This document shows, one piece after another, positions 1 through 5,981 of a stretch of 8,667 bases of DNA. A program made the position numbers and the translations under genes. The stretch spans positions 4,849 through 13,515 of the forward strand of contig MGOE01000018.1 in NCBI GenBank assembly GCA_001797035.1, given 5' to 3'. The stretch's first letter is position 1, and each line of letters opens with the position of its first letter. Source of the DNA: Chloroflexi bacterium RBG_16_72_14. Its GTDB lineage: Bacteria; Chloroflexota; Limnocylindria; Limnocylindrales; CSP1-4. Below the pieces are notes generated by a model. The model was not told the origin of the DNA, did not search any database, and saw only the letters and a list, made by a program, of their open reading frames with translations.

Positions 1-498
1 CAGCAGCTCCGGGCGGCCGAGCAGGGCGAGCGCGAGCCCCAGGCGCTGCCGCTCGCCACCCGACAGCCGCCGGTAGCGGGTGGTGGCCGCCGCGCCGAGA
101 TCCACGAGCTCCAGCAGCCGGTCCGGGTCCTCCGGGTCCGCGTAGAACCGCGCGTACAGGCGGAGCGCCTCGCGGGGCGTGGTGCGCGGGTCGATGCCGC
201 CCTCCTGGAGCATCAGCCCGATGCGGGGCCGCAGCCGCGCGCCGTCGCGCGCCGGGTCCAGGCCGAGCACCCGCACCGTGCCGGCGTCCGTGCGCCGGTA
301 GCCTTCGAGGATCTCCACCGTCGTCGTCTTGCCGGCGCCGTTGGGCCCGAGGAGCGCGAACAGCTCGCCGCGCCGGACCTCGAACGAGACGCCGGCCAGG
401 ACCTCGCGTCCGCCGTAGGACTTGCGGAGGTCCGACGCGATGACGGCGGGGCGGCGGGCGTGCGTGTCCCGGCCCGCGGTGGTCGCCGCAGCCGTCAC
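1..498 (-). CDS. ABC transporter ATP-binding protein, DrrA/CcmA-like (3' part outside window)
   Basis: This is the ATPase subunit of an ABC exporter; 166 codons are visible and the gene runs off the left edge. Translating the minus strand gives the Walker A motif LLGPNGAGKTT at about residues 45-55, the Q-loop region IGLMLQEGG at about 93-101, and the ABC signature LSGGERQRL at about 146-154. The window ends just before the expected Walker B LLDEP. The sequence after Walker A (VEILEGYRR, then RVLGLD) is typical of the DrrA-like ABC-2 ATPases of high-GC bacteria. The chosen GTG start at 498 overlaps the stop of the thioredoxin gene as GTGA, so translational coupling is likely; I see no clear Shine-Dalgarno. 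In actinobacteria such as Mycobacterium an ABC pair of this type lies beside the haem A synthesis genes ctaA and ctaB. By analogy a permease and ctaA/ctaB may follow downstream, but that is inference. The substrate is unknown, and a cytochrome c maturation CcmA is a less likely alternative. Confidence 0.9.
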   Translation of the reverse strand, partial: MTAAATTAGRDTHARRPAVIASDLRKSYGGREVLAGVSFEVRRGELFALLGPNGAGKTTTVEILEGYRRTDAGTVRVLGLDPARDGARLRPRIGLMLQEGGIDPRTTPREALRLYARFYADPEDPDRLLELVDLGAAATTRYRRLSGGERQRLGLALALLGRPELL

Positions 499-1061
499 GG
501 GCGGATCTTCGCGTACTGGGTGTCGAAGTCCTTGGCGCGGACCTCGCCGATCTGGATGCCGCGGAGCACGCCCTCCGGGTCGATGAAATACGTCTGCGGT
601 GGCGCGACGACCCGGTACCTCGCGGCCAGCGCCCCGTCCGGGTCCGTGACGGTCGGCCACGAGGCGCCGAGCTCGTCGAGGAAGCGCTGGGCGAGCGTCG
701 CATCGTCCTTGTACAACACGCCCAGGATCACGAGGCCGTCGCTCGGGCCCAGCGTCGCGAGCCGGTCGGCGAACAGCGGGAACTCCTCGCGGCACGGCGT
801 GCACCACGACGCCCAGAAGTTCACGACGACGGGCCGCCCGCGGTAGGCGGCGAGGTCGATGGTCGTGCCGTCGAGTGCCGTGCCGGCAAGGGCCGGGGCG
901 GGCTCGCCTGTCCGGGCCAGGCCCGAGCCGCCACCGCACGCGGCGACGAGGACGAGGGCGGCCACGAGCGCGGCGAGGCGGAGTGGAAGCCGGACTTGGT
1001 GGAACGTGGCGGGACCTACTGAGCCGTGACGGTCCCCGTCATGTTCGAGTGGATCGAGCAC
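495..1061 (-). CDS. TlpA/ResA-like thioredoxin-fold lipoprotein
   Basis: A membrane-tethered, extracytoplasmic thiol-disulfide oxidoreductase of the TlpA/ResA (AhpC/TSA-Redoxin) type. With the GTG at 1061 it has 188 residues. It shows a basic stretch RLPLR, a hydrophobic segment, a lipobox LVAAC with the lipidation cysteine at residue 42, then the redox motif WCTPC (Cys87, Cys90) and a cis-proline region APPQTYFID near residues 153-161. The start is uncertain. Only two GTG codons precede the lipobox in frame: 1061, which overlaps the upstream gene by 46 bp and keeps the basic n-region, and 965, which leaves just nine residues before the lipid cysteine. Neither has a visible ribosome site. TlpA of Bradyrhizobium reduces the CuA cysteines of oxidase subunit II and its Sco chaperone, and ResA/CcmG act in cytochrome c maturation. 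Its place in an oxidase operon without a visible Sco gene favours the CuA role, as inference. Confidence 0.88.
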   Translation of the reverse strand: MLDPLEHDGDRHGSVGPATFHQVRLPLRLAALVAALVLVAACGGGSGLARTGEPAPALAGTALDGTTIDLAAYRGRPVVVNFWASWCTPCREEFPLFADRLATLGPSDGLVILGVLYKDDATLAQRFLDELGASWPTVTDPDGALAARYRVVAPPQTYFIDPEGVLRGIQIGEVRAKDFDTQYAKIRP

Positions 1062-2122
1062 ACGAAGGGGTACTGCCCCGCGGGGATGGCCGGCACATCG
1101 TAGACCACGATGCTGGGACCGGTCGTGACGTCGCCCCGGAACAGCTCGGCCCCGGTCCCGTCCCTGATCACGATGTCGTGCGGGACGTCGCGGTCCCGGT
1201 TGTCGAACGCGATCGTGAACGCCCGGTCCCTGGGGACGGTGATCGAGGTCTCGAGCCAGGCGATGTTCTCGGCCACGACCACGACGTCCGCCGCGGGCAG
1301 GCTCGGAGCCGGGCTGGCGCCGCCGCCACCACCACCCGCACCGCCGTCGCTGGCCCCGGGACCGCCGCTGGGGAGGGCCCCGCCGCCCGAGTTGGGCAGG
1401 ATCCCGGACGAGAGGAGGAGCGCGCCGGCGATGATCACCGCGAGCGCCGCGAAGATCGCCCTCGGCCAGGCCGGCGCGCCGCCGAGGTCCAGGTGGCCGG
1501 TGCGGTCCGCGGCCTCGGTCGCGGCGTACTCGCGCCAGGCGTCGCGCAGCCAGCCGAGGAGTACCAGGGCCACCGCGAGGAGCCCGAACCACAGCGCCCA
1601 GCCGCCGATGACCATCCCGGCCACGAGCAGCGTGAGCGAGACCGCCGCCAGGAGCGGCCGGAACGTGGGCGGCGGCATGTGGACGCCGGCCGGCGGCGTG
1701 CCGGCGGCGGCGGGCAGCGCGCCGACTGCGGCATGCTCCCCGGCCACCGACGCGATGTGGTCGTAGTCGCGGAGGGCCTCGCGCCCCCAGTACAGCAGCG
1801 TGATCACGAGGGCGATCAGGCCGACCCATAGCCACGGGCCGCCGACCACCATGCCGAACACGAGCAGGAACACCCCGAACGCGGCCAGGACCGGCGCGAA
1901 CGACGGCCCGGGCATGTGGATGCCCGCCGGGGCGACCGGCGGCAGCCGGCGGACGCCACGGCGCGTGGGTCCCGCGGTCGTGAACCGGTAGACCACCCAG
2001 GTCAGGTACAGGATGACGACCACCGCCAGGATGACCGGCAGCAGCCCGACCAGCGCGCCCCAGTCGGGGACGACGAACTGCTCGGTGAACCGGATCAGGG
2101 CGCTCCAGAGTTCGTCCAGCAT
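1016..2122 (-). CDS. Polytopic membrane protein with duplicated two-helix module and C-terminal type 1 copper (cupredoxin) domain
   Basis: A 368-residue protein with about six predicted membrane helices (roughly 23-47, 75-95, 96-113, 154-174, 176-192, 222-241), a Gly/Ser/Pro-rich linker (about 242-276) and a cupredoxin domain (about 279-368). The copper ligands are complete: His315 in VPHDIV and Cys355, His358 and Met361 in CSIHSNM, the short C-x2-H-x2-M loop of amicyanin-like proteins. The copper domain aligns without gaps to the last 90 residues of subunit II in this operon, 41 identical by hand count. The membrane part holds an internal duplication: residues 66-123 and 145-202 each start with AG(I/V)HMP and share 31 of 58 residues without gaps. 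The ATG lies 10 bp after the preceding stop, with no clear Shine-Dalgarno. I do not recognise the full-length family. The position suggests an accessory oxidase subunit (subunit IV-like) or an electron carrier docked to the oxidase. Confidence 0.9.
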   Translation of the reverse strand: MLDELWSALIRFTEQFVVPDWGALVGLLPVILAVVVILYLTWVVYRFTTAGPTRRGVRRLPPVAPAGIHMPGPSFAPVLAAFGVFLLVFGMVVGGPWLWVGLIALVITLLYWGREALRDYDHIASVAGEHAAVGALPAAAGTPPAGVHMPPPTFRPLLAAVSLTLLVAGMVIGGWALWFGLLAVALVLLGWLRDAWREYAATEAADRTGHLDLGGAPAWPRAIFAALAVIIAGALLLSSGILPNSGGGALPSGGPGASDGGAGGGGGGASPAPSLPAADVVVVAENIAWLETSITVPRDRAFTIAFDNRDRDVPHDIVIRDGTGAELFRGDVTTGPSIVVYDVPAIPAGQYPFVCSIHSNMTGTVTAQ

Positions 2123-2132
2123 CGGTGGCGCG

Positions 2133-2315
2133 TCAGCCCCTCGACTGCCCGGCCATGAGCACGTAGGCCATGATCGACATCGATGCGCCCAGGGCGATGA
2201 GCATCGTCACGCCCGCGAAGTCCACGTTCCCGCCGAGCAGGGTTGGAGCGGCGAAGTAGATCGCGGCGATGACGATGAAGATCACGCCGACGGCCGCGGC
2301 GCGGCGCGGGTTCAT
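2133..2315 (-). CDS. Small two-helix membrane protein, candidate oxidase subunit IV
   Basis: A 60-residue protein that is mostly membrane: a basic start MNPRR, a first helix at about residues 8-28, a short GGNVDFAG loop and a second helix at about 35-55, ending in a hydrophilic tail. Its ATG lies 19 bp after the subunit III stop and follows a good ribosome site, GGAGGA, 9 nt upstream. The next gene starts 10 bp after its stop. I cannot assign it to a named family from sequence alone. Small membrane proteins directly behind subunit III in bacterial oxidase operons are often subunit IV, which stabilises the complex, so this role is inferred from position, size and topology. The strong ribosome site, clean spacing and two plausible helices support a real gene. 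Confidence 0.8.
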   Translation of the reverse strand: MNPRRAAAVGVIFIVIAAIYFAAPTLLGGNVDFAGVTMLIALGASMSIMAYVLMAGQSRG

Positions 2316-2334
2316 GGGGCGTCGTCCTCCGTCG

Positions 2335-3000
2335 CTACAGCAGGTACAGGATCGAGAACAGCAGGATCCAGACGACGTCCACGAAGTGCCAGTAGAGCGA
2401 CGTCGCCTCGACCATGTCGTGGTGGCGGGCCGAGAACTGCCCGGCCATGCCGCGGTACAGCACGACCGCCAGCATCAGCGCGCCACCGAACACGTGCGCG
2501 CCGTGGAATCCCGTCAGCGTGAAGTACGTGGTGCCGAACGTGCCCGACCCCATCGTCATCCCCTCCCGGAACAGGACGCCGTAGTCGTACGCCTGGAGGA
2601 GGAGGAAGGTCACGCCCAGGACCAGGGTGACCGCGAAGTTGCGGACGAAGCCGCGATGGTCGTCGCGCCGGATCGCCCACACGCCCCACTGGCAGGTGAA
2701 CGACGAGACCACGAGCACGATCGTCGCCGGCAGGATCAGGTTGAGATCGCCGTGGGCGGTGGTGAGCCGGAACGGGTCGAGGGTCTCCGCGAACTCCTTC
2801 GGCGGCCAGCGGTGGAGGCCGTCGGCGTCGATGTAGCCAGCCCGGATGCTGAAGTACGCCGCGAACAGGCCGGCGAAGAACATCACCTCGGAGGTGATGA
2901 ACAGCAGCATGCCGAGGACCGGGTTGCCGATCCCGCCCGTGTGATGGGCCTCGGCGACCCCGTGCTCGGGCGCGGTGAGGGCGTGCGCGTCTGCGGTCAT
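2335..3000 (-). CDS. ctaE: Cytochrome c oxidase subunit III (coxC/ctaE)
   Basis: Subunit III of the haem-copper oxidase, a cofactor-free membrane subunit that stabilises subunit I and its proton uptake. It has 221 residues and about five membrane helices, the short form usual in caa3-like and cytochrome bo enzymes that lack the first two helices of the mitochondrial protein. Family hallmarks are the conserved acidic helix ITSEVMFFAGLFAAYF (about 35-50), the GFHGAHV motif (about 163-169) and EATSLYWHFVDVVW near the C-terminus (about 197-210). The ATG at 3000 lies 13 bp after the subunit I stop, with a GAGG-type ribosome site in the gap. The histidine-rich hydrophilic N-terminus (about 25 residues) is common in this family. 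Confidence 0.97.
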   Translation of the reverse strand: MTADAHALTAPEHGVAEAHHTGGIGNPVLGMLLFITSEVMFFAGLFAAYFSIRAGYIDADGLHRWPPKEFAETLDPFRLTTAHGDLNLILPATIVLVVSSFTCQWGVWAIRRDDHRGFVRNFAVTLVLGVTFLLLQAYDYGVLFREGMTMGSGTFGTTYFTLTGFHGAHVFGGALMLAVVLYRGMAGQFSARHHDMVEATSLYWHFVDVVWILLFSILYLL

Positions 3001-3013
3001 CGTCTCGCCTCGC

Positions 3014-4636
3014 TCAGTGGGCCGTCGTCCGGCCGTGCCGGGCGTCGAAGACCGGGCGCTCCGAGCGCACCTCGGGCAGGTGGTCGAAGTTGTAGGCGGG
3101 TGGCGGCGAGGTGGTCGCCCACTCGAGCGTGTTCGCCTCCCAGGGGTCGTCGCCGGCGCGCTTGCCGCTGCGCAGCGAGACCAGGACGTTCCAGAAGAAC
3201 GGCAGCATCGAGAGCGCGATGATGAAGCCGCCGATGGTGGCCGCCACGTTGAGCTCGCTCCAGCCGGCGTTGCCCGCGTAGTCCGCGATCCGCCGGGGCA
3301 TGCCTGCGAGCCCCAGCTGGTGCATCGGGAAGAACGTCAGGTTGAAGCCGATGAACATCAGCACGAACTGGATCTTGCCCAGGGTCTCGTTGAGCATCCG
3401 CCCGGTCATCTTGGGGAACCAGTAGTAGATCCCGGCGAACACGCCGAACACCGAGCCGCCGAACAGCACGTAGTGGATGTGCGCGACGACGAAGTACGTG
3501 TCGTGGATCGCGAAGTCCACCGGCACGGCGGCGGAGAAGGCGCCGTTGAGCCCGCCGATGAGGAACAGGCTCAGGAACCCGAGCGCGAACAGCAGCGGCG
3601 TGGAGAAGGTCAGCTGGCCGCGGAACAGGGTCGCGATCCAGTTGAACATCTTGACGCCGGTCGGCACCGCGATCAGGAACGTCATCAGCGAGAAGAAGGG
3701 CAGGAACACGGCGCCGGTCGTGAACATGTGGTGCGCCCAGACCGAGAAGCCGAGGGCCCCGATGCCCGCCGTCGCGAACACGAACGCCTTGTAGCCGAAC
3801 AGCGGCTTGCGGGCGAACACGGGCAGGATCTCGCTGATGATGCCCATCGCCGGCAGGATCATGATGTAGACCGCCGGGTGGGAGTAGAACCAGAACACGT
3901 TCTGGTACAGGACGGCGAGGCCGCCCTGGTTGGGATCGAAGAAGTTGCCGCCGTAGTTGCGGTCGATGAACAGCATGATCAGGGCGCTGGTGAGCACCGG
4001 CGTGGCCATCAGCACCAGCACGCTGGTGACCAGGACCGTCCACACCAGGATGGGCATCCGGAACAGCGTCATGCCCGGCGCGCGCATCTTGAAGATCGTG
4101 ACCAGGAAGTTGATCGCGCCCAGGATCGAGCTGGTCCCGATCAGCGTCAGGCCCATGATCCAGAGGTCCGTGCCGGTGCCGCTGTACTTGGCGCCCGACA
4201 GCGGCGGGTACTCCGTCCAGCCGGCAGCGGCGGCGCCGCCCGACACGAGGAAGCCCGAGGCCATCAGCGCGCCGCCCAGCGGCAGCAGCCAGAAGGACAG
4301 GGCGTTGATGCGCGGGAACGCCATGTCCGGGGCACCGATCTGGAGCGGGACGACATAGTTACCGAAGCCGGCCAGGATCGGGATGATGAACAGGAACAGC
4401 ATGAACGAGGCGTGCATCGTGAACGCCTGGTTGTAGAACGCCTCGTCCATGTACTGGAGACCCGGCTGGGCGAGCTCCACGCGGACCACGAGGGCGAGGA
4501 TGCCGCCGGCCAGGAAGAACAGGATCGAGTTGACCAGGTACATGATCCCGATCTTCTTGTGGTCGGTGGTCGTGAGCCACTCGTAGAGCCCGCTGCGGTA
4601 GGCGGGAGCGGCGGGGTGAAGGGTCGTGGTGGCCAT
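3014..4636 (-). CDS. ctaD: Cytochrome c oxidase subunit I, A2-type (coxA/ctaD)
   Basis: The catalytic subunit that reduces O2 to water and pumps protons, binding a low-spin haem and the haem/CuB centre. It has 540 residues and the usual 12 helices. Visible residues: low-spin haem ligands His75 (FTMHAS) and His388, high-spin haem ligand His386 (VVAHIHYV), CuB ligands His253, His302 and His303, the cross-linked Tyr257, the K-channel lysine Lys329 (PTGVKMFNW) and the D-channel entry Asp104 (APDMAFPR). The A1 motif with a glutamate (GHPEVY) is replaced by YSHPAVY (residues 251-257), the tyrosine-serine signature of A2 oxidases such as the Thermus and Rhodothermus caa3 enzymes. The residue after His75 is Ala where Gly is usual. 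The ATG follows the subunit II stop by 10 bp, and the ribosome site GGGAG directly follows that stop codon (TAAGGGAG), so translation is probably coupled. Confidence 0.98.
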   Translation of the reverse strand: MATTTLHPAAPAYRSGLYEWLTTTDHKKIGIMYLVNSILFFLAGGILALVVRVELAQPGLQYMDEAFYNQAFTMHASFMLFLFIIPILAGFGNYVVPLQIGAPDMAFPRINALSFWLLPLGGALMASGFLVSGGAAAAGWTEYPPLSGAKYSGTGTDLWIMGLTLIGTSSILGAINFLVTIFKMRAPGMTLFRMPILVWTVLVTSVLVLMATPVLTSALIMLFIDRNYGGNFFDPNQGGLAVLYQNVFWFYSHPAVYIMILPAMGIISEILPVFARKPLFGYKAFVFATAGIGALGFSVWAHHMFTTGAVFLPFFSLMTFLIAVPTGVKMFNWIATLFRGQLTFSTPLLFALGFLSLFLIGGLNGAFSAAVPVDFAIHDTYFVVAHIHYVLFGGSVFGVFAGIYYWFPKMTGRMLNETLGKIQFVLMFIGFNLTFFPMHQLGLAGMPRRIADYAGNAGWSELNVAATIGGFIIALSMLPFFWNVLVSLRSGKRAGDDPWEANTLEWATTSPPPAYNFDHLPEVRSERPVFDARHGRTTAH

Positions 4637-4646
4637 CCCTGCTCCC

Positions 4647-5765
4647 TTACTGGACCGTCAGCGTGCCGGTCATGGTCGGATGGACCGTGCAGATGAACGG
4701 GTAGCTGCCGGCGGCGAGGGCGGGCACCGGGTAGCTGGCTTCCTTGGGGCCGGTGATGATGTCGCCCTTGAACAGCGAGGCGCCGCCCGCGTCCTTGATC
4801 TCGACGTTGTGGGGGACGTTCGGGTCGTCGTTCTTGAAGTGGATGGTGAACGGCGTGCCGGCGGGCGCCTGCAGGGCGTCCGTGTTGAACGCCACGTTCG
4901 CCGCCGAGATCTCCAGGACCGGGCCCGCGGCGTCGCCCGAGGGTGCCGGGGCCGGCGTGGCGTTCGCCTTGTCGATCTGGGCCTGGAGCCAGGCATCGAA
5001 CTCGGCACGCTCGACGGCGCGGACCTCGAACAGCATCGCCCCGTGACCGATGCCGCACAGCTCCGCGCACTGGCCGCGGTAGGTGCCCGGCTCGTCAACG
5101 GTGAAGTCGAACACGTTCTCCCTGCCCGGGACCACGTCGCGCTTGAACAGGAACTGCGGGACGTAGAAGGCATGGATCACGTCGTTGCTGAGCATGCTGA
5201 CGTGGACCGGCTCACCGGTCGGGATCACCATGCCGCCGTCCTGGCCGCTCGGCAGGAACTGGGTGAACCGGGTGTTGCCCTGCTCGTCGAGGTAGTCGAA
5301 CTGGAACTGGAACTGGGCGGCGATGACGCGCACGTGCACGGTGCTCTGCGACGTCGCCTCGACGGTGTTCAGCGTCTGCCACGAGAGGACGAACAGGAAC
5401 AGGACGATGGCGGTCGGCACGGCCGTCCAGATCACCTCTACCAGGTTGTTGCCGTGGGTCTGCGGGGGGAGCTCGTCGTCTCCAGGCTTGCGGCGGTAGC
5501 GGAGCACGGTCCAGGCGATCAGGCCCTCGACCAGCAGGAAGATCGCGACCGCGATGTAGAACACGATGTCGTACAGGGTGCGGACGCTGTGGGAGCGGTC
5601 CGTGGCCGGCGTGGCGCCGCCGAGCGGGAAGAAGCTGTCCCAGGCGCGCTGCGGGGTGATCCCCGTGGCTGCGAGCGCGATCACCGTCGGCAGCACGACC
5701 AGGCCGACGATCACGAGGGCGGCGACGGGACCGGGCCCGGTCCTTGACCGGGGAGGCATCGACAT
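4647..5765 (-). CDS. ctaC: Cytochrome c oxidase subunit II with extra C-terminal type 1 copper domain (coxB/ctaC)
   Basis: Subunit II takes electrons from the donor through its CuA centre and passes them to subunit I. The 372-residue protein has a signal or first hydrophobic segment (about 13-33), two membrane helices (about 66-88 and 110-130) and the CuA domain (about 142-262). CuA ligands are complete: His198, then Cys233, Glu235, Cys237, His241 and Met244 in CAELCGIGHGAM. After an Ala/Pro linker (about 266-282) comes a cupredoxin domain (about 283-372) with type 1 copper ligands His319, Cys359, His362 and Met365 (CTVHPTM). In caa3 oxidases this position carries a cytochrome c; no CxxCH haem motif is present here. 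The aromatic strand before the CuA loop reads AQFQFQFDY, so the usual tryptophans are phenylalanines. The ATG at 5765 is preferred over 5759 because GAGGA sits 5 nt upstream. It is the first gene of the operon. Confidence 0.97.
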   Translation of the reverse strand: MSMPPRSRTGPGPVAALVIVGLVVLPTVIALAATGITPQRAWDSFFPLGGATPATDRSHSVRTLYDIVFYIAVAIFLLVEGLIAWTVLRYRRKPGDDELPPQTHGNNLVEVIWTAVPTAIVLFLFVLSWQTLNTVEATSQSTVHVRVIAAQFQFQFDYLDEQGNTRFTQFLPSGQDGGMVIPTGEPVHVSMLSNDVIHAFYVPQFLFKRDVVPGRENVFDFTVDEPGTYRGQCAELCGIGHGAMLFEVRAVERAEFDAWLQAQIDKANATPAPAPSGDAAGPVLEISAANVAFNTDALQAPAGTPFTIHFKNDDPNVPHNVEIKDAGGASLFKGDIITGPKEASYPVPALAAGSYPFICTVHPTMTGTLTVQ

Positions 5766-5770
5766 CGGGT

Positions 5771-5775
5771 TCCTC
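5771..5775 (-). promoter_or_regulatory. Ribosome binding site of subunit II
   Basis: On the minus strand GAGGA lies 5 nt before the ATG at 5765, which decides between this start and the in-frame ATG at 5759. Confidence 0.6.
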
Positions 5776-5864
5776 GAATGTTCTCGACCGGGGTCAGGGG
5801 CGCGACCGCGACCGAGGAGATGAGGGGCTCACCGTCCGAGGACACACGCCTCCCGCGGTGCGGG

Positions 5865-5902
5865 GGCGCCGGACGCGCGCATCATATACGAGGTCCGGCG
5901 CC
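5865..5902. repeat. Perfect 10-bp inverted repeat flanking the AT-rich promoter island
   Basis: GGCGCCGGAC at 5865-5874 is the exact reverse complement of GTCCGGCGCC at 5893-5902. The 18-bp spacer contains the only AT-rich island of the divergent region, the candidate -10 box. This geometry suits a dimeric regulator bound around the promoter or a stem-loop in a transcript. No known regulator's consensus is recognised. Confidence 0.55.
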
Positions 5903-5953
5903 GTGGGGGTCCCAATGGCCCGTTCGACCCTGCCGAATGGCCTGCGAGGGATG

Positions 5954-5974
5954 TTGTCCCGAATCGCGGGACAA
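5954..5974. repeat. 8-bp inverted repeat just upstream of the ctaG start
   Basis: TTGTCCCG (5954-5961) and CGGGACAA (5967-5974) are exact reverse complements with a 5-bp spacer. The element ends 7 bp before the GTG of ctaG, so it could be an operator or an mRNA hairpin covering the ribosome-binding region. The outer TTGT/ACAA resembles many redox-regulator sites, but I cannot match a specific family. Confidence 0.5.
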
Positions 5975-5981
5975 TGAGCGC

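Larger units (their letters stand above)
5766..5981. promoter_or_regulatory. Divergent control region between the oxidase operon and ctaG
   Basis: These 216 bp separate the outward-reading oxidase operon and ctaG and must hold the promoters of at least one of them. The only AT-rich island in the stretch is at 5881-5888. On the minus strand it reads TATATGAT and contains TATGAT, one mismatch from the -10 consensus; it would give the oxidase mRNA a leader of about 110 nt. No convincing -35 box stands at 16-18 bp from it. No plus-strand promoter is clear. Two perfect inverted repeats lie here (listed separately), which suggests regulation. Confidence 0.45.

Noticed and set aside
495..1835. A 446-codon extension of the thioredoxin gene
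   Set aside because: Upstream of about 1061 the frame runs through the cupredoxin gene in another frame and is rich in Arg, Pro and Gly without domain signal.
2975..4696. A 573-codon plus-strand open frame opposite subunit I
   Set aside because: It is antisense to a clear subunit I gene. Its composition (runs of Glu, Arg, His, Gln, Asp) is what the complement of a GC-rich membrane protein gives.
5778..5981. Longer N-terminus for CtaG starting at 5778
   Set aside because: The extra 68 residues precede the signal-like segment, contain many Arg, Gly and Cys, and are not typical of the family. The GTG at 5982 fits the signal peptide.
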